16,468 nt of DNA from an uncultured Prevotella sp. GTDB lineage: Bacteria > Bacteroidota > Bacteroidia > Bacteroidales > Bacteroidaceae. The notes beneath the pieces are model-generated. The model was not told where the DNA came from and searched no databases. It was given only the letters and a program-made list of their open reading frames with translations. The translations under genes and the position numbers were made by a program. Positions 8,172 to 15,459 of the stretch are shown here, piece by piece (within the stretch, counting starts at the first letter, position 1; the number at the start of each line of letters is the position of its first letter). The stretch is from contig USCX01000020.1 of the NCBI GenBank assembly GCA_900553285.1, forward strand, positions 1 through 16,468. Direction: 5' to 3'.

Positions 8172-9419
8172 ATGAAAAAGTTTTTTATTTCAATCGTTCT
8201 GTGCATGGTAGCCAGTGCTTCTTATGCGCAAAAATGGTGGCAAGCCGAAGAGAAATTCGATGAGGGAAAATATACCGAGGCCGCAACCATAATGGAGCAG
8301 ATCCTGACTCAGGAACACAAAGACGCAGATTGGGCAAAGTTATATAACCTTGCTGGAAACATCCAGACCCACCTGTTCAACCCGGAACTGATTAAGGCAG
8401 CCCAAGGACAGCCTTTTGACACTACGCTCTATATTACGAGCGTAGATAAGGCCATCACCTATTTTACGAAGAGTTATGAGTATGACATGAAGCCGAACTC
8501 AAAGGGGAAGGTGAAGCCTGAGTATGAAGGAAACAACCGCTCGATGTTGAAGAACATGCTGAAATACTACAACTTTGCGGCGCAGTTCCTTTTCATGAAT
8601 AAGAATGCGGAAGGAGCGGCCACAATGTTCAAAAAGTATATCGATATGGCTGAGAATCCCGTGTTCACCAAGGCCGAAAGCGACTCTATCCGTCTGGCCG
8701 ACAAAGATGCTTACAGCCAAGCCGCGTATAATATCGCGATGATTCGTTTTGAGCAGAAAAACTGGAAAGACGTGCTGTCGTGTGTAGACTTGGTGCTGAA
8801 TGATTCTACCTATCAGCATGATGGTTATGTCATGAAGTTGCAGTCGTTGCTCGAATTGAAGGATACGGCCAATTGGGTGCTTTGTGCGCAAGATGCTGTT
8901 GCCCATTTGGATGATAGTGAATCAATCGCGCAGTCGCTTCTTTACTACTACGTAAACAAGAATCTGGTGCAAGATGCCCAAGAGATGGCCAACAAGCTCG
9001 TGACGACCTATCCGGACAATAAGAATGCATGGTACATGAAAGGCTGCGTCGACCTGAATCTCTCGAAAAACTTTGAGGGCGCACGTGCTGATTTTGCGAA
9101 AGTAATGTCCATCGACCCGAATCATTATGAGTCGAACATGAATACGGGCATCAGTTTTATCAATGAGGTGATCAGTCGCCGTGATAACGGTGAGTTCTGT
9201 ACAGACCGGACGAAGGTAAAGCAATATAATGAGAGCATTGATAAGATGCGCGAATACTATAAGAAGGCTTTGCCTTACTTCGAGAAAGCTCGTGAAATCT
9301 CGCCCGACCGCGTGAGAGAATGGGGGCCGAGTTTACAGAACGTGTACACCAATCTCGAAATGAAGGATAAGGCGGCTGAGGTTGAAGCCTTGCTGAAGGA
9401 AAGCCGCTCGGCCAATTAA
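8172..9419 (+). CDS. Exported tetratricopeptide-repeat protein (first copy)
   Basis: The 415-residue protein has a signal peptide, MKKFFISIVLCMVASASYA, with likely cleavage before Gln20, so it is periplasmic or envelope-bound. The mature part is helical with TPR-like repeats. The clearest are around 21-46 (AEEKFDEGKYTEAATIMEQI), the mid-region with AAQFLFMNKNAEGAATMFKK, and a late repeat AWYMKGCVDLNLSKNFEGAR continuing to SIDPNHYE. The C-terminal segment contains YYKKALPYFEKAREISPDR followed by WGPSLQNVY. TPR proteins generally act as protein-protein scaffolds; no enzyme motif is visible. It begins 16 bases after the gyrA stop with no terminator between, so it is probably co-transcribed, although a link to supercoiling is not expected for an exported protein. 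A terminator follows at 9440-9487. The partner and function are unknown. Confidence 0.9.
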   Translation: MKKFFISIVLCMVASASYAQKWWQAEEKFDEGKYTEAATIMEQILTQEHKDADWAKLYNLAGNIQTHLFNPELIKAAQGQPFDTTLYITSVDKAITYFTKSYEYDMKPNSKGKVKPEYEGNNRSMLKNMLKYYNFAAQFLFMNKNAEGAATMFKKYIDMAENPVFTKAESDSIRLADKDAYSQAAYNIAMIRFEQKNWKDVLSCVDLVLNDSTYQHDGYVMKLQSLLELKDTANWVLCAQDAVAHLDDSESIAQSLLYYYVNKNLVQDAQEMANKLVTTYPDNKNAWYMKGCVDLNLSKNFEGARADFAKVMSIDPNHYESNMNTGISFINEVISRRDNGEFCTDRTKVKQYNESIDKMREYYKKALPYFEKAREISPDRVREWGPSLQNVYTNLEMKDKAAEVEALLKESRSAN

Positions 9420-9439
9420 TTGTTCCAGTCTGGGATATC

Positions 9440-9487
9440 AGCCCTCGTGTGTTTCTATCCGCGGAACACGCGGGGGCTTTTGTTTTT
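9440..9487 (+). terminator. Intrinsic terminator after the gyrA-TPR operon
   Basis: AGCCCTCGTGTGTT (9440-9453) pairs with AACACGCGGGGGCT (9465-9478) over 14 positions, two of them G-U, around an 11-base loop. A run of T broken by one G follows (9478-9487). It lies in the 84-base gap between the two TPR genes. Its T-run ends only 16 bases before the next ATG, so it may act as a partial terminator that lowers expression of the second copy. Confidence 0.8.
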
Positions 9488-9503
9488 ACCTAACCATAAC
9501 GAT

Positions 9504-10745
9504 ATGATTCGCTCAACGAGGTTATTGTCCATCTGTTTTTGCGGCTTTTGTCTGGCAGCGCAGGTTTCCGCCCAGAAATTCATCCGCAACATACGTACTG
9601 CCATGAATGCCGGAAAACTGGATGATGCGATGAAGTTAGTAGAAACGTGCGAGGCGGACAGTACGCTGGAAGACAAATTCAAGATATATGTCTGGGGATT
9701 AAAGGTGCAACAACGGATAAATGATGCGGAAAATGAAAAAATCTATTTGAAGAAAGAATGTGACACGTTACGCTTATTCAACAGTACAAAGTCAATTTTC
9801 GATTACTCGTTGAAGGCTTATGAAGCAGGCGTGGCGGCACGTAAAGATTCTTTACGTCTGAAGCACAGGCTTTGCGCACGTTTATGGAACTATTATCCTA
9901 ATTTGGCGATAGCCTGTCATTATTTTTATGAGAAGAAAGACTATGAGACGGCCCTTCAATTTGTCAATACGTATATCGGGACGGCTGAATCTCCTCTTTT
10001 CGTGAATGATCCGCTTCCGCTCCGCTCGCAGCTCCATTTGCCGGTGCTTGCCTATTTGCGGATAAAGACCTGTTTCCAGTTGGAGCGGTTTGATGAGGTA
10101 TTGAATGATGCAGACTTGGCCCTGCAGGATGAACTCCATTTGGGCAGTACGTTGCGCTACTTGGCATTGGCCAGTTTTCGGGCGGGTCGGATGGAGCAGT
10201 ATGTGAAGTTCCTCTACCAGGGATTGCGCGAGGCCCCGGGAGCTGCATTCTTCTATTCCCGCCTGTCTGATTATTATATGCGTTCTGATCAGCTGGAACG
10301 CTCCATGGTGTTGACGGATTCGCTGTTGAGCGTTCGTCCGTCGTCGGCGGTTTATCTTTTCGGGAAAAGTTATATTCTGATGAAGATGAAGCGTTATGAA
10401 GAAAGTATCCTTGTGGCAGATTCTGTACTCGCCTTGGATAGTGAGTGGAACGAGGCCTATTATAATGTGGGGGCATGTTATTGCAATCTCGCAGCTGAGG
10501 CTCTGCGGGTCGACCCTGTTGATGTTCAGCAGTATAAAGAGAAAAAGCGTCGCGTCAGGACGTATTATGAAAAGGCCCTCCCTTATCTGGAAACCTATCG
10601 GGAGCGTTGTCCAGACCGTATGCGTCAGTGGGGGCCGTTACTTTATCGCGTCTATCTCAACCTGAACATGGGCGATGCTTTTGACGAAATCAGTCGGATG
10701 CTTGGTGGCCATTACGGGCGCAGTCCTCATGCGAACGGTCAGTGA
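9504..10745 (+). CDS. Exported tetratricopeptide-repeat protein (diverged second copy)
   Basis: The 413-residue protein starts MIRSTRLLSICFCGFCLAAQ, a signal peptide with probable cleavage after Ala23 (VSA|Q). The cysteines in it do not form a proper lipobox. It is a diverged paralogue of the gene just upstream. Both share a middle block (YYPNLAIACHYFYEKKDYET here, with a following YIGTAESPLF matching YIDMAENPVF) and a C-terminal block: YYEKALPYLETYRERCPDR then WGPLLYRVYLNL here, against YYKKALPYFEKAREISPDR then WGPSLQNVYTNL there. TPR-like helices fill the rest. ATG 9504 is chosen because the only upstream in-frame option (TTG 9420) would put the terminator inside the gene. No -7 box is visible between that terminator and the ATG, so expression probably depends on read-through. 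Function unknown; a scaffold role in the envelope is inferred. Confidence 0.87.
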   Translation: MIRSTRLLSICFCGFCLAAQVSAQKFIRNIRTAMNAGKLDDAMKLVETCEADSTLEDKFKIYVWGLKVQQRINDAENEKIYLKKECDTLRLFNSTKSIFDYSLKAYEAGVAARKDSLRLKHRLCARLWNYYPNLAIACHYFYEKKDYETALQFVNTYIGTAESPLFVNDPLPLRSQLHLPVLAYLRIKTCFQLERFDEVLNDADLALQDELHLGSTLRYLALASFRAGRMEQYVKFLYQGLREAPGAAFFYSRLSDYYMRSDQLERSMVLTDSLLSVRPSSAVYLFGKSYILMKMKRYEESILVADSVLALDSEWNEAYYNVGACYCNLAAEALRVDPVDVQQYKEKKRRVRTYYEKALPYLETYRERCPDRMRQWGPLLYRVYLNLNMGDAFDEISRMLGGHYGRSPHANGQ

Positions 10746-10774
10746 GCGGGTTTTTACGGTCACAGTGACTGACG

Positions 10775-10819
10775 AAACAGACGAGGGCAGGTGCACGGCG
10801 CACCTGCCCTCGTCTGTTT
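10775..10819. terminator. Bidirectional terminator with a perfect 20-bp stem
   Basis: The left arm at 10775-10794 (starting AAACAGACGAGGGC) is the exact reverse complement of the right arm at 10800-10819, with a 5-base loop ACGGC. It sits between two convergent genes that stop at 10745 and 10838. The arms end in AAA and TTT, giving a short U-run in either direction. It should stop transcription from both sides. Confidence 0.85.
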
Positions 10820-10837
10820 GTAGCCGGAGCCTTATCT

Positions 10838-11980
10838 TCAATGGCTGGATATTTCCTTGATCTGGACGCTGTTGATTTTCATCTGGGGATTGATTTCCAT
10901 GATGACTTTATAGGAGGCAAAAGTCTTGCCCTCGTCTGTCCTTTCAATATGTTGGTCGACGGAATAGGCCACATTGTACGACACTTGATTATCCTCACCC
11001 ATCTGTTTGGTGATAACGTAATCGTTGTTCACCAGAAAGTTGATGCTTAAAATTGTGGCGGGGTGCATAGCCTCCATTGCCGTGATGACGTCTGCCTTTG
11101 TGGCGTTGGCAGTCGAGAGGAACGCTTTCATCTCGGGCGTGATGACACTGCAGACGCCTTCCTGGTCGTTGGCTCCCAAGGCTGTGAAGAACGTGTTGCA
11201 TAGGGCCGCAATCATCGTGCGTTCTTCCGGTTGAACGGTTAGTTGGGCCATGCTTTGCGCCATGTTGCGAGCGTCGTCTGCGTAAAGACCGTCAGGGTGT
11301 TCGTCGATGTAGCGTTGGATGGCGTCCGGGGTGTTGATGCTTTTGGCGTCAATCCAGTCGAGCGAGTCGATTTTTTGTTGGCAGTTCGCTTCGAAGCGGC
11401 TGCCCGGAAAGCGGTTCATAAACTGGATGAAGTCGTTTTTCGACCCCGACAGGCAAATGCTGGTCCATGCGTCGCTTTCGGCTTTCAGCTTGTTCATGGT
11501 CGTTTCGACGTCCTTTTGGTATTTGCTGTTGGGGTAGGTGTCGAGGAAGGCCTGGAAGTCGTCCGGGTTCGTGCTGTTTTGCAGTGCTTCGTAGGCTTGT
11601 TCGATTTCATTTTCGGCAGAGTGCTCGTGCCATGTGAAGTAGGCGAATACACCGAGACCGATGACGATGATCCCAACGACGGCCAATATGACATATAGTG
11701 TTGTCCGCTTTTTTTTCGGGGGATTGTTTTGCGGAGTCGTGTAAGACAGGATTTCTTCCTCGGGAGTACCAACGTCGGGCGTTGTTTGATTTGAGGCTTG
11801 CTCTTCGGGCTGCAAGAACTGGTGGCCGCATTTCGGGCATGTGGTCACGGACGATAAGAGAATCTCGTCGCAGTCAGGACATTTTTTGAGATTGTGCGCG
11901 ATTTTAATGCCGCAGCCTGGGCAGAATTGGGCATTGTCGGAGACGGTGTGCCCGCATTCGGGACATTTAATGATAGCCAT
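10838..11980 (-). CDS. Double zinc-ribbon, single-pass membrane protein with repeats
   Basis: The 380-residue protein has two zinc ribbons at its N-terminus: Cys6/Cys9/Cys20/Cys23 (CPECG and CPGCG) and Cys34/Cys37/Cys48/Cys51 (CPDCD and CPKCG). A polar linker (about 55-92, ending in a basic patch PPKKKR) leads to one transmembrane helix at about 94-116. The zinc ribbons are therefore probably cytoplasmic and the rest outside the membrane. Three similar segments follow, FQAFLDTYPNSKY, FIQFMNRFPGSRF and IQRYIDEHPDGLY (about 142-234), resembling TPR repeats of the YbgF/BamD sort. The last part (about 250-380) has no motif I can name and may be an NTF2-like or lipocalin-like domain. ATG 11980 is chosen because the first zinc ribbon follows at once and a -7 box lies 26 bases upstream. 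It is a lone gene behind the NQR operon. Function unknown. Confidence 0.88.
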   Translation of the reverse strand: MAIIKCPECGHTVSDNAQFCPGCGIKIAHNLKKCPDCDEILLSSVTTCPKCGHQFLQPEEQASNQTTPDVGTPEEEILSYTTPQNNPPKKKRTTLYVILAVVGIIVIGLGVFAYFTWHEHSAENEIEQAYEALQNSTNPDDFQAFLDTYPNSKYQKDVETTMNKLKAESDAWTSICLSGSKNDFIQFMNRFPGSRFEANCQQKIDSLDWIDAKSINTPDAIQRYIDEHPDGLYADDARNMAQSMAQLTVQPEERTMIAALCNTFFTALGANDQEGVCSVITPEMKAFLSTANATKADVITAMEAMHPATILSINFLVNNDYVITKQMGEDNQVSYNVAYSVDQHIERTDEGKTFASYKVIMEINPQMKINSVQIKEISSH

Positions 11981-12006
11981 TGGGTTGTTTTTTTGAGTTT
12001 CAGGGG

Positions 12007-12014
12007 CAAAGTTA
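12007..12014 (-). promoter_or_regulatory. -7 promoter box for the zinc-ribbon gene
   Basis: The minus strand reads TAACTTTG, an exact TAnnTTTG match, 26 bases before the ATG at 11980. No TTTG or TTG is visible at a normal -33 distance. The box lies downstream of the hairpin that follows nqrF, consistent with a separate transcription unit. Confidence 0.5.
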
Positions 12015-12088
12015 CAAACTAAATCTGTAAAATGATAGTGGATAGTGTGCAATGGGATAGTCCGTATGCGCTGATTGCTGTATGGGTA

Positions 12089-12132
12089 AGGACAAAGGCA
12101 TCCGAATATGGGAAATCGGATGCCTTTGTCCT
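12089..12132 (-). terminator. Hairpin terminator after the NQR operon
   Basis: AGGACAAAGGCATCCGA (12089-12105) and TCGGATGCCTTTGTCCT (12116-12132) are exact reverse complements, a 17-bp stem with a 10-base loop. It begins 19 bases beyond the nqrF stop. There is no T-run on the minus-strand exit side, so it may stabilise the mRNA 3' end as much as terminate. A second small hairpin, GGGGAG/CTCCCC (12134-12150), lies between it and the nqrF stop. Confidence 0.7.
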
Positions 12133-12151
12133 GGGGGAGGTGGTCTCCCCT

Positions 12152-13426
12152 TTATCCTCCGAAGTTATCGTACAGTATGGAGCTTTCGTCGACTCCAAGG
12201 TCGGTCAGCATTTTAATGACCGCCGCACTCATCGGCCCGGGGCCACACATGTAGTATTCGATGTCTTCCGGACTTTCGTGCCGGTTGAGGTAGGTCTCAT
12301 ATATAACTTTGTGGACGAAGCCCGGTGTATATTTCACACCGGCGGCATCGGCCGCCGGGTCCGGACGGTCGAGAGCCAGATGGAACGAGAAGTTGGGGAA
12401 TTCTTTTTCAAGATCGAGGAAGTCTTGCAGATAGAACACTTCGTTGAGTGCGCGTGCACCGTAGAAGTACGACATCTTGCGGTCGGTGGTGTGCAGCGTT
12501 TTTGTCATGTGCATAATTTGCGCGCGCAGTGGGGCCATGCCTGCGCCGCCTCCAATCCACATCATCTCTTTCTTCGAGTCGAAAATAGGATGGAAGTCTC
12601 CGTAAGGACCGCTCATAGTGACTTTGTCGCCTGGCTTTAAGGTGAAGATGTACGAAGAGGCGATGCCCGGCATGACATCTTGGAACCCGACCTGAGGTTT
12701 GGGCTTGAAGGGAGGTGTCGCTATGCGGACCGTCAGCATGATGCGGTCGCCTTCTGCCGGATAGTTCGCCATGGAATAGGCTCGTATGGTTTCCTCCGTG
12801 TTTTGGCATTTCAGGCCGAAGAGGCCGAATTTCTCCCACGAAGGCAGGTACTCCTTGCCAATCATTTCCTTGTCGATGTCTTTGTCGTAGTCCATCGAGA
12901 ATTTAGGGATTTTGATTTGTGCGTACGATCCGGGGATGAAGTCCATGTGTTCGCCCTCTGGCAGTTTGACGATGAACTCTTTGATGAAGGTGGCGACGTT
13001 CTTGTTGGAAATGACCTCGCATTCCCATTCCTTGACGCCGAGCACCGAGTCCGGAACCTTGATGGAAAGGTCGTTCTTCACCTTGCATTGGCATCCTAAA
13101 CGGTAATGTTCTTTTATCTGCTTGCGTGTGAAGTGTCCTTTCTCGACGTCAAGAATTTCACCGCCGCCTTCTTCTACCTGGCACTTGCACTGTCCGCACG
13201 ACCCCTTTCCACCGCAGGCGGATGAAAGGTATATGCCGTTTTCGCTTAATGTAGTGAGCAGGCTCGAACCTTGGTTCACAGAAATTTTTTCTTTCCCGTT
13301 GATAGTGATGGTCACTTTTCCGCTCGGCGTCAGATATCGTTTGGCTATAAGCAGGATGGCCACCAAGATGAGAATTGTCACCAGAAAAACGATGATACTG
13401 TATGTGATAAATAGAGAACCAGTCAT
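12152..13426 (-). CDS. nqrF: Na+-translocating NADH:quinone reductase subunit F
   Basis: NqrF is the electron entry point of Na+-NQR: it oxidises NADH by FAD and passes electrons through a [2Fe-2S] cluster. The 424-residue protein has an N-terminal membrane anchor (about 4-28), a ferredoxin-type domain with Cys71, Cys77, Cys80 and Cys112, the same pattern I recall from the Vibrio subunit, then an FAD-binding barrel with RAYS at 215-218. The NAD(H)-binding domain has GGGAGMAPLR at 292-301, MCGPGPM at 393-399 and the family-typical end YDNFGG. The start at 13426 gives the hydrophobic anchor directly; an upstream in-frame ATG at 13468 lies inside nqrE. It is the last gene of the operon, 17 bases behind nqrE. 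All cofactor residues are present and the call is secure. Confidence 0.97.
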   Translation of the reverse strand: MTGSLFITYSIIVFLVTILILVAILLIAKRYLTPSGKVTITINGKEKISVNQGSSLLTTLSENGIYLSSACGGKGSCGQCKCQVEEGGGEILDVEKGHFTRKQIKEHYRLGCQCKVKNDLSIKVPDSVLGVKEWECEVISNKNVATFIKEFIVKLPEGEHMDFIPGSYAQIKIPKFSMDYDKDIDKEMIGKEYLPSWEKFGLFGLKCQNTEETIRAYSMANYPAEGDRIMLTVRIATPPFKPKPQVGFQDVMPGIASSYIFTLKPGDKVTMSGPYGDFHPIFDSKKEMMWIGGGAGMAPLRAQIMHMTKTLHTTDRKMSYFYGARALNEVFYLQDFLDLEKEFPNFSFHLALDRPDPAADAAGVKYTPGFVHKVIYETYLNRHESPEDIEYYMCGPGPMSAAVIKMLTDLGVDESSILYDNFGG

Positions 13427-13443
13427 GTCAAGAGTTTTATCAG

Positions 13444-14070
13444 TTAGATGTTCAAACCAGAGAAGCACATAAAGGCCATCGCCATGAGACCTACGGTGAT
13501 GAAGGTGATGCCCAGTCCGCGCAGGGGTTTGGGCACATCGGTGTAGGCCATTTTCTCATTGATTGCGGCCAAGCATACGATGGCCATCATCCAGCCTAAT
13601 CCGGCTCCCAAGGCGTAAACGACCGCGTCGCCTAAGCTCGATATGGCTTGCGTACTGGTGGCCGGGTCCATGTCTATGCGCTGTTGCATGAACAGGCAGG
13701 CTCCCATGATGGCGCAGTTCACCGCAATCAGCGGCAGGAAGATACCCAAGGCCGAATAGAGTGACGGCGAAAAGCGTTCGACCACCATTTCTACAAGCTG
13801 CGTGATGCCCGCGATGACAGCGATGAAGAGGATGAAAGAGAGGTAGGTCAGGTCGATGCCGAAGAGACCATCAGAAGCCAGAATCTTGGTTTGCAGAAGG
13901 TAGTTGGCCGGCACGGTGATGAGGAGCACAAAGGTGACTGCGATGCCGAGGCCGAATGACGTCTTTACGTTTTTGCTAACCGCAAGATACGAGCACATCC
14001 CCAAGAAGGAGGCAAATATCATGTTGTCTACAAATATAGACCGGACGAATAAGCTTAATGCGTGTTCCAT
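13444..14070 (-). CDS. nqrE: Na+-translocating NADH:quinone reductase subunit E
   Basis: NqrE is one of the two inverted, homologous membrane subunits (with NqrD) that hold an iron centre in mid-membrane and link NqrF to the NqrC flavin during sodium transport. The 208-residue protein is almost entirely hydrophobic, with about six transmembrane helices. Cys26 (GMCSYLA) and Cys119 (AVNCAIMGA) lie at the positions of the conserved intramembrane iron ligands. A further Cys125 follows. The start [20 protein letters not shown] is the usual NqrE N-terminus. RnfA is homologous, but the surrounding nqrB-C-D and nqrF genes settle the identity. Gaps are 27 bases from nqrD and 17 to nqrF. Confidence 0.97.
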   Translation of the reverse strand: MEHALSLFVRSIFVDNMIFASFLGMCSYLAVSKNVKTSFGLGIAVTFVLLITVPANYLLQTKILASDGLFGIDLTYLSFILFIAVIAGITQLVEMVVERFSPSLYSALGIFLPLIAVNCAIMGACLFMQQRIDMDPATSTQAISSLGDAVVYALGAGLGWMMAIVCLAAINEKMAYTDVPKPLRGLGITFITVGLMAMAFMCFSGLNI

Positions 14071-14097
14071 TTTGTGAAGTGATTTATGCGGTTATCA

Positions 14098-14727
14098 TTA
14101 CTTTTCGTCCTCCTTATTCACCGAACGGTGGACCCAGATGACGCAACCTAAGATGATGAGCGCCATGGCGGGCATGGTCATCATGCCGTTGTCGGCATAC
14201 CCCATGGCGTATAAGTTGTCGGGAAGAATCTTGTAGCCGAGAATGGAGCCTGAGCCCAGAATTTCCCGTACGGCACCTACGATGACAAGGATGAATGCGT
14301 AGCCCAAGCCGTTGCCGATGCCGTCAAGAAAGCTGGGCCACGGTTTGTTCATCATGGCGAAGGCCTCCAAGCGTCCCATCAGGATACAGTTGGTGATGAT
14401 GAGGCCGACATACACGCTGAGTTGGACACTGACGTCGTAGGCAAAGGCTTTGAGAATCATGCTGACGATGGTGACCAGGGCAGCCACGACCACCAGCTGG
14501 ATGATGATGCGGATGCGGTTTGGTATGGTTTTCCTGATGAGCGAGATGATGACATTGCTGAACGCGGTGATGACCGTCACGGAGAGGCCCATTACGATGG
14601 CGGGTTCCAACTGTGAGGTGACAGCCAACGCCGAACAGATGCCCAACACCTGCACCATGATGGGGTTGTCTATGTTGAGCGGAGCCATGAGGACGGCCCT
14701 GTTTTCTTTTGAAAATAACTTACTCAT
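14098..14727 (-). CDS. nqrD: Na+-translocating NADH:quinone reductase subunit D
   Basis: NqrD pairs with NqrE in the membrane core of Na+-NQR. The 209-residue protein has about six transmembrane helices. Cys31 in GICSALAVT and Cys114 in TNCILMGRLEAFAM are the conserved iron-ligand positions. The start MSKLFSKENRAVLMAPLNID is typical; the frame stays open for 40 codons upstream into nqrC, but that stretch is polar and unrelated to the family. The C-terminus is charged (NKEDEK). It lies 11 bases behind nqrC and 27 before nqrE. The RnfE homologue is excluded by the operon context. Confidence 0.97.
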   Translation of the reverse strand: MSKLFSKENRAVLMAPLNIDNPIMVQVLGICSALAVTSQLEPAIVMGLSVTVITAFSNVIISLIRKTIPNRIRIIIQLVVVAALVTIVSMILKAFAYDVSVQLSVYVGLIITNCILMGRLEAFAMMNKPWPSFLDGIGNGLGYAFILVIVGAVREILGSGSILGYKILPDNLYAMGYADNGMMTMPAMALIILGCVIWVHRSVNKEDEK

Positions 14728-14738
14728 ATTCCGTAGTT

Positions 14739-15449
14739 TTATGGCTGTTGTTTGCTGGCTAAGAAAGCTTTGTATTGGGTAATGCATTCGCTGAGCATGG
14801 CCGACACGCCGTTCATTGTCAGCGTGGCTCCCGATATGCCGTCGCATTCGAAGTCTGTCTCTTTGGCCTGGCCTTTCTTGACGACTTTAAGGGCGACGCT
14901 GCCGTTGTCGTTCATGACCTTCTTTCCTTTGAACTGCTCCTGGAAGTCGAGGTCGCTGATGCGGGCGCCCAATCCGGCCGTTTCGCTTTGGTGTCCGAAA
15001 TAGGCTCCGTAGACCGTGTTGCCGTCTTCGTTGAGGGCGATGTATCCCCAGATGGCCCCCCATAGCCCTTTCCCCGAAAGCGGAATGACGTATTTCGTGA
15101 CACCGTTCACTTGGCAGATGTATATGGGCAGGTGGTCGGAGTCGATATTTTTGCTGTCGAGCGTGAAGCCGTCTTCGTCTTTTGCGGTACCGGCTTTCAC
15201 GATTTCGCCGCTGTGGTTGATGATGGCGTCGGCTGTAACGACTTTGCCGTATTCGTTTTCGACTTGTGCGTTGTCGAGGCCACGGATGTTGAGCGCGGAC
15301 AGAATCTGTTTCTTCTTGTCGATGCGTTCGTTCGCTTTGGAGGGACCTTCGAGCACTTGCGAGACGAATGCCAGCAAGAATGCCACTACGATGACTACGA
15401 CCGAGGCGTAGACAATCGTGTAAGTATTGCTATTGGTGTTGAGTTTCAT
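14739..15449 (-). CDS. nqrC: Na+-translocating NADH:quinone reductase subunit C
   Basis: NqrC carries a covalently bound FMN on the outer side of the membrane and relays electrons to NqrB. The 236-residue protein has one N-terminal transmembrane helix (about 11-30) followed by a soluble FMN-binding domain. The attachment motif SGAT lies at 206-209 (in CDGISGATLTMNGV), making Thr209 the expected phosphoester site, normally loaded by the ApbE flavin transferase. The family motif GLWGAIWGYIAL (128-139) and HQSETAGLGARI (153-164) are present. ATG 15449 starts MKLNTNSNTYTIVYASVVVI; an in-frame ATG 27 bases upstream overlaps nqrB. It is 10 bases behind nqrB and 11 before nqrD. Confidence 0.97.
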   Translation of the reverse strand: MKLNTNSNTYTIVYASVVVIVVAFLLAFVSQVLEGPSKANERIDKKKQILSALNIRGLDNAQVENEYGKVVTADAIINHSGEIVKAGTAKDEDGFTLDSKNIDSDHLPIYICQVNGVTKYVIPLSGKGLWGAIWGYIALNEDGNTVYGAYFGHQSETAGLGARISDLDFQEQFKGKKVMNDNGSVALKVVKKGQAKETDFECDGISGATLTMNGVSAMLSECITQYKAFLASKQQP

Positions 15450-15459
15450 GGCTGTCGGT

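Noticed and set aside
9420..9503. N-terminal extension of the second TPR protein from a TTG start
   Set aside because: The extension would encode the terminator hairpin as protein and bury the signal peptide; ATG 9504 explains the sequence better.
11981..12052. 24-codon N-terminal extension of the zinc-ribbon protein
   Set aside because: It contains the -7 box and is unlike the protein family; the first zinc ribbon begins right after ATG 11980.
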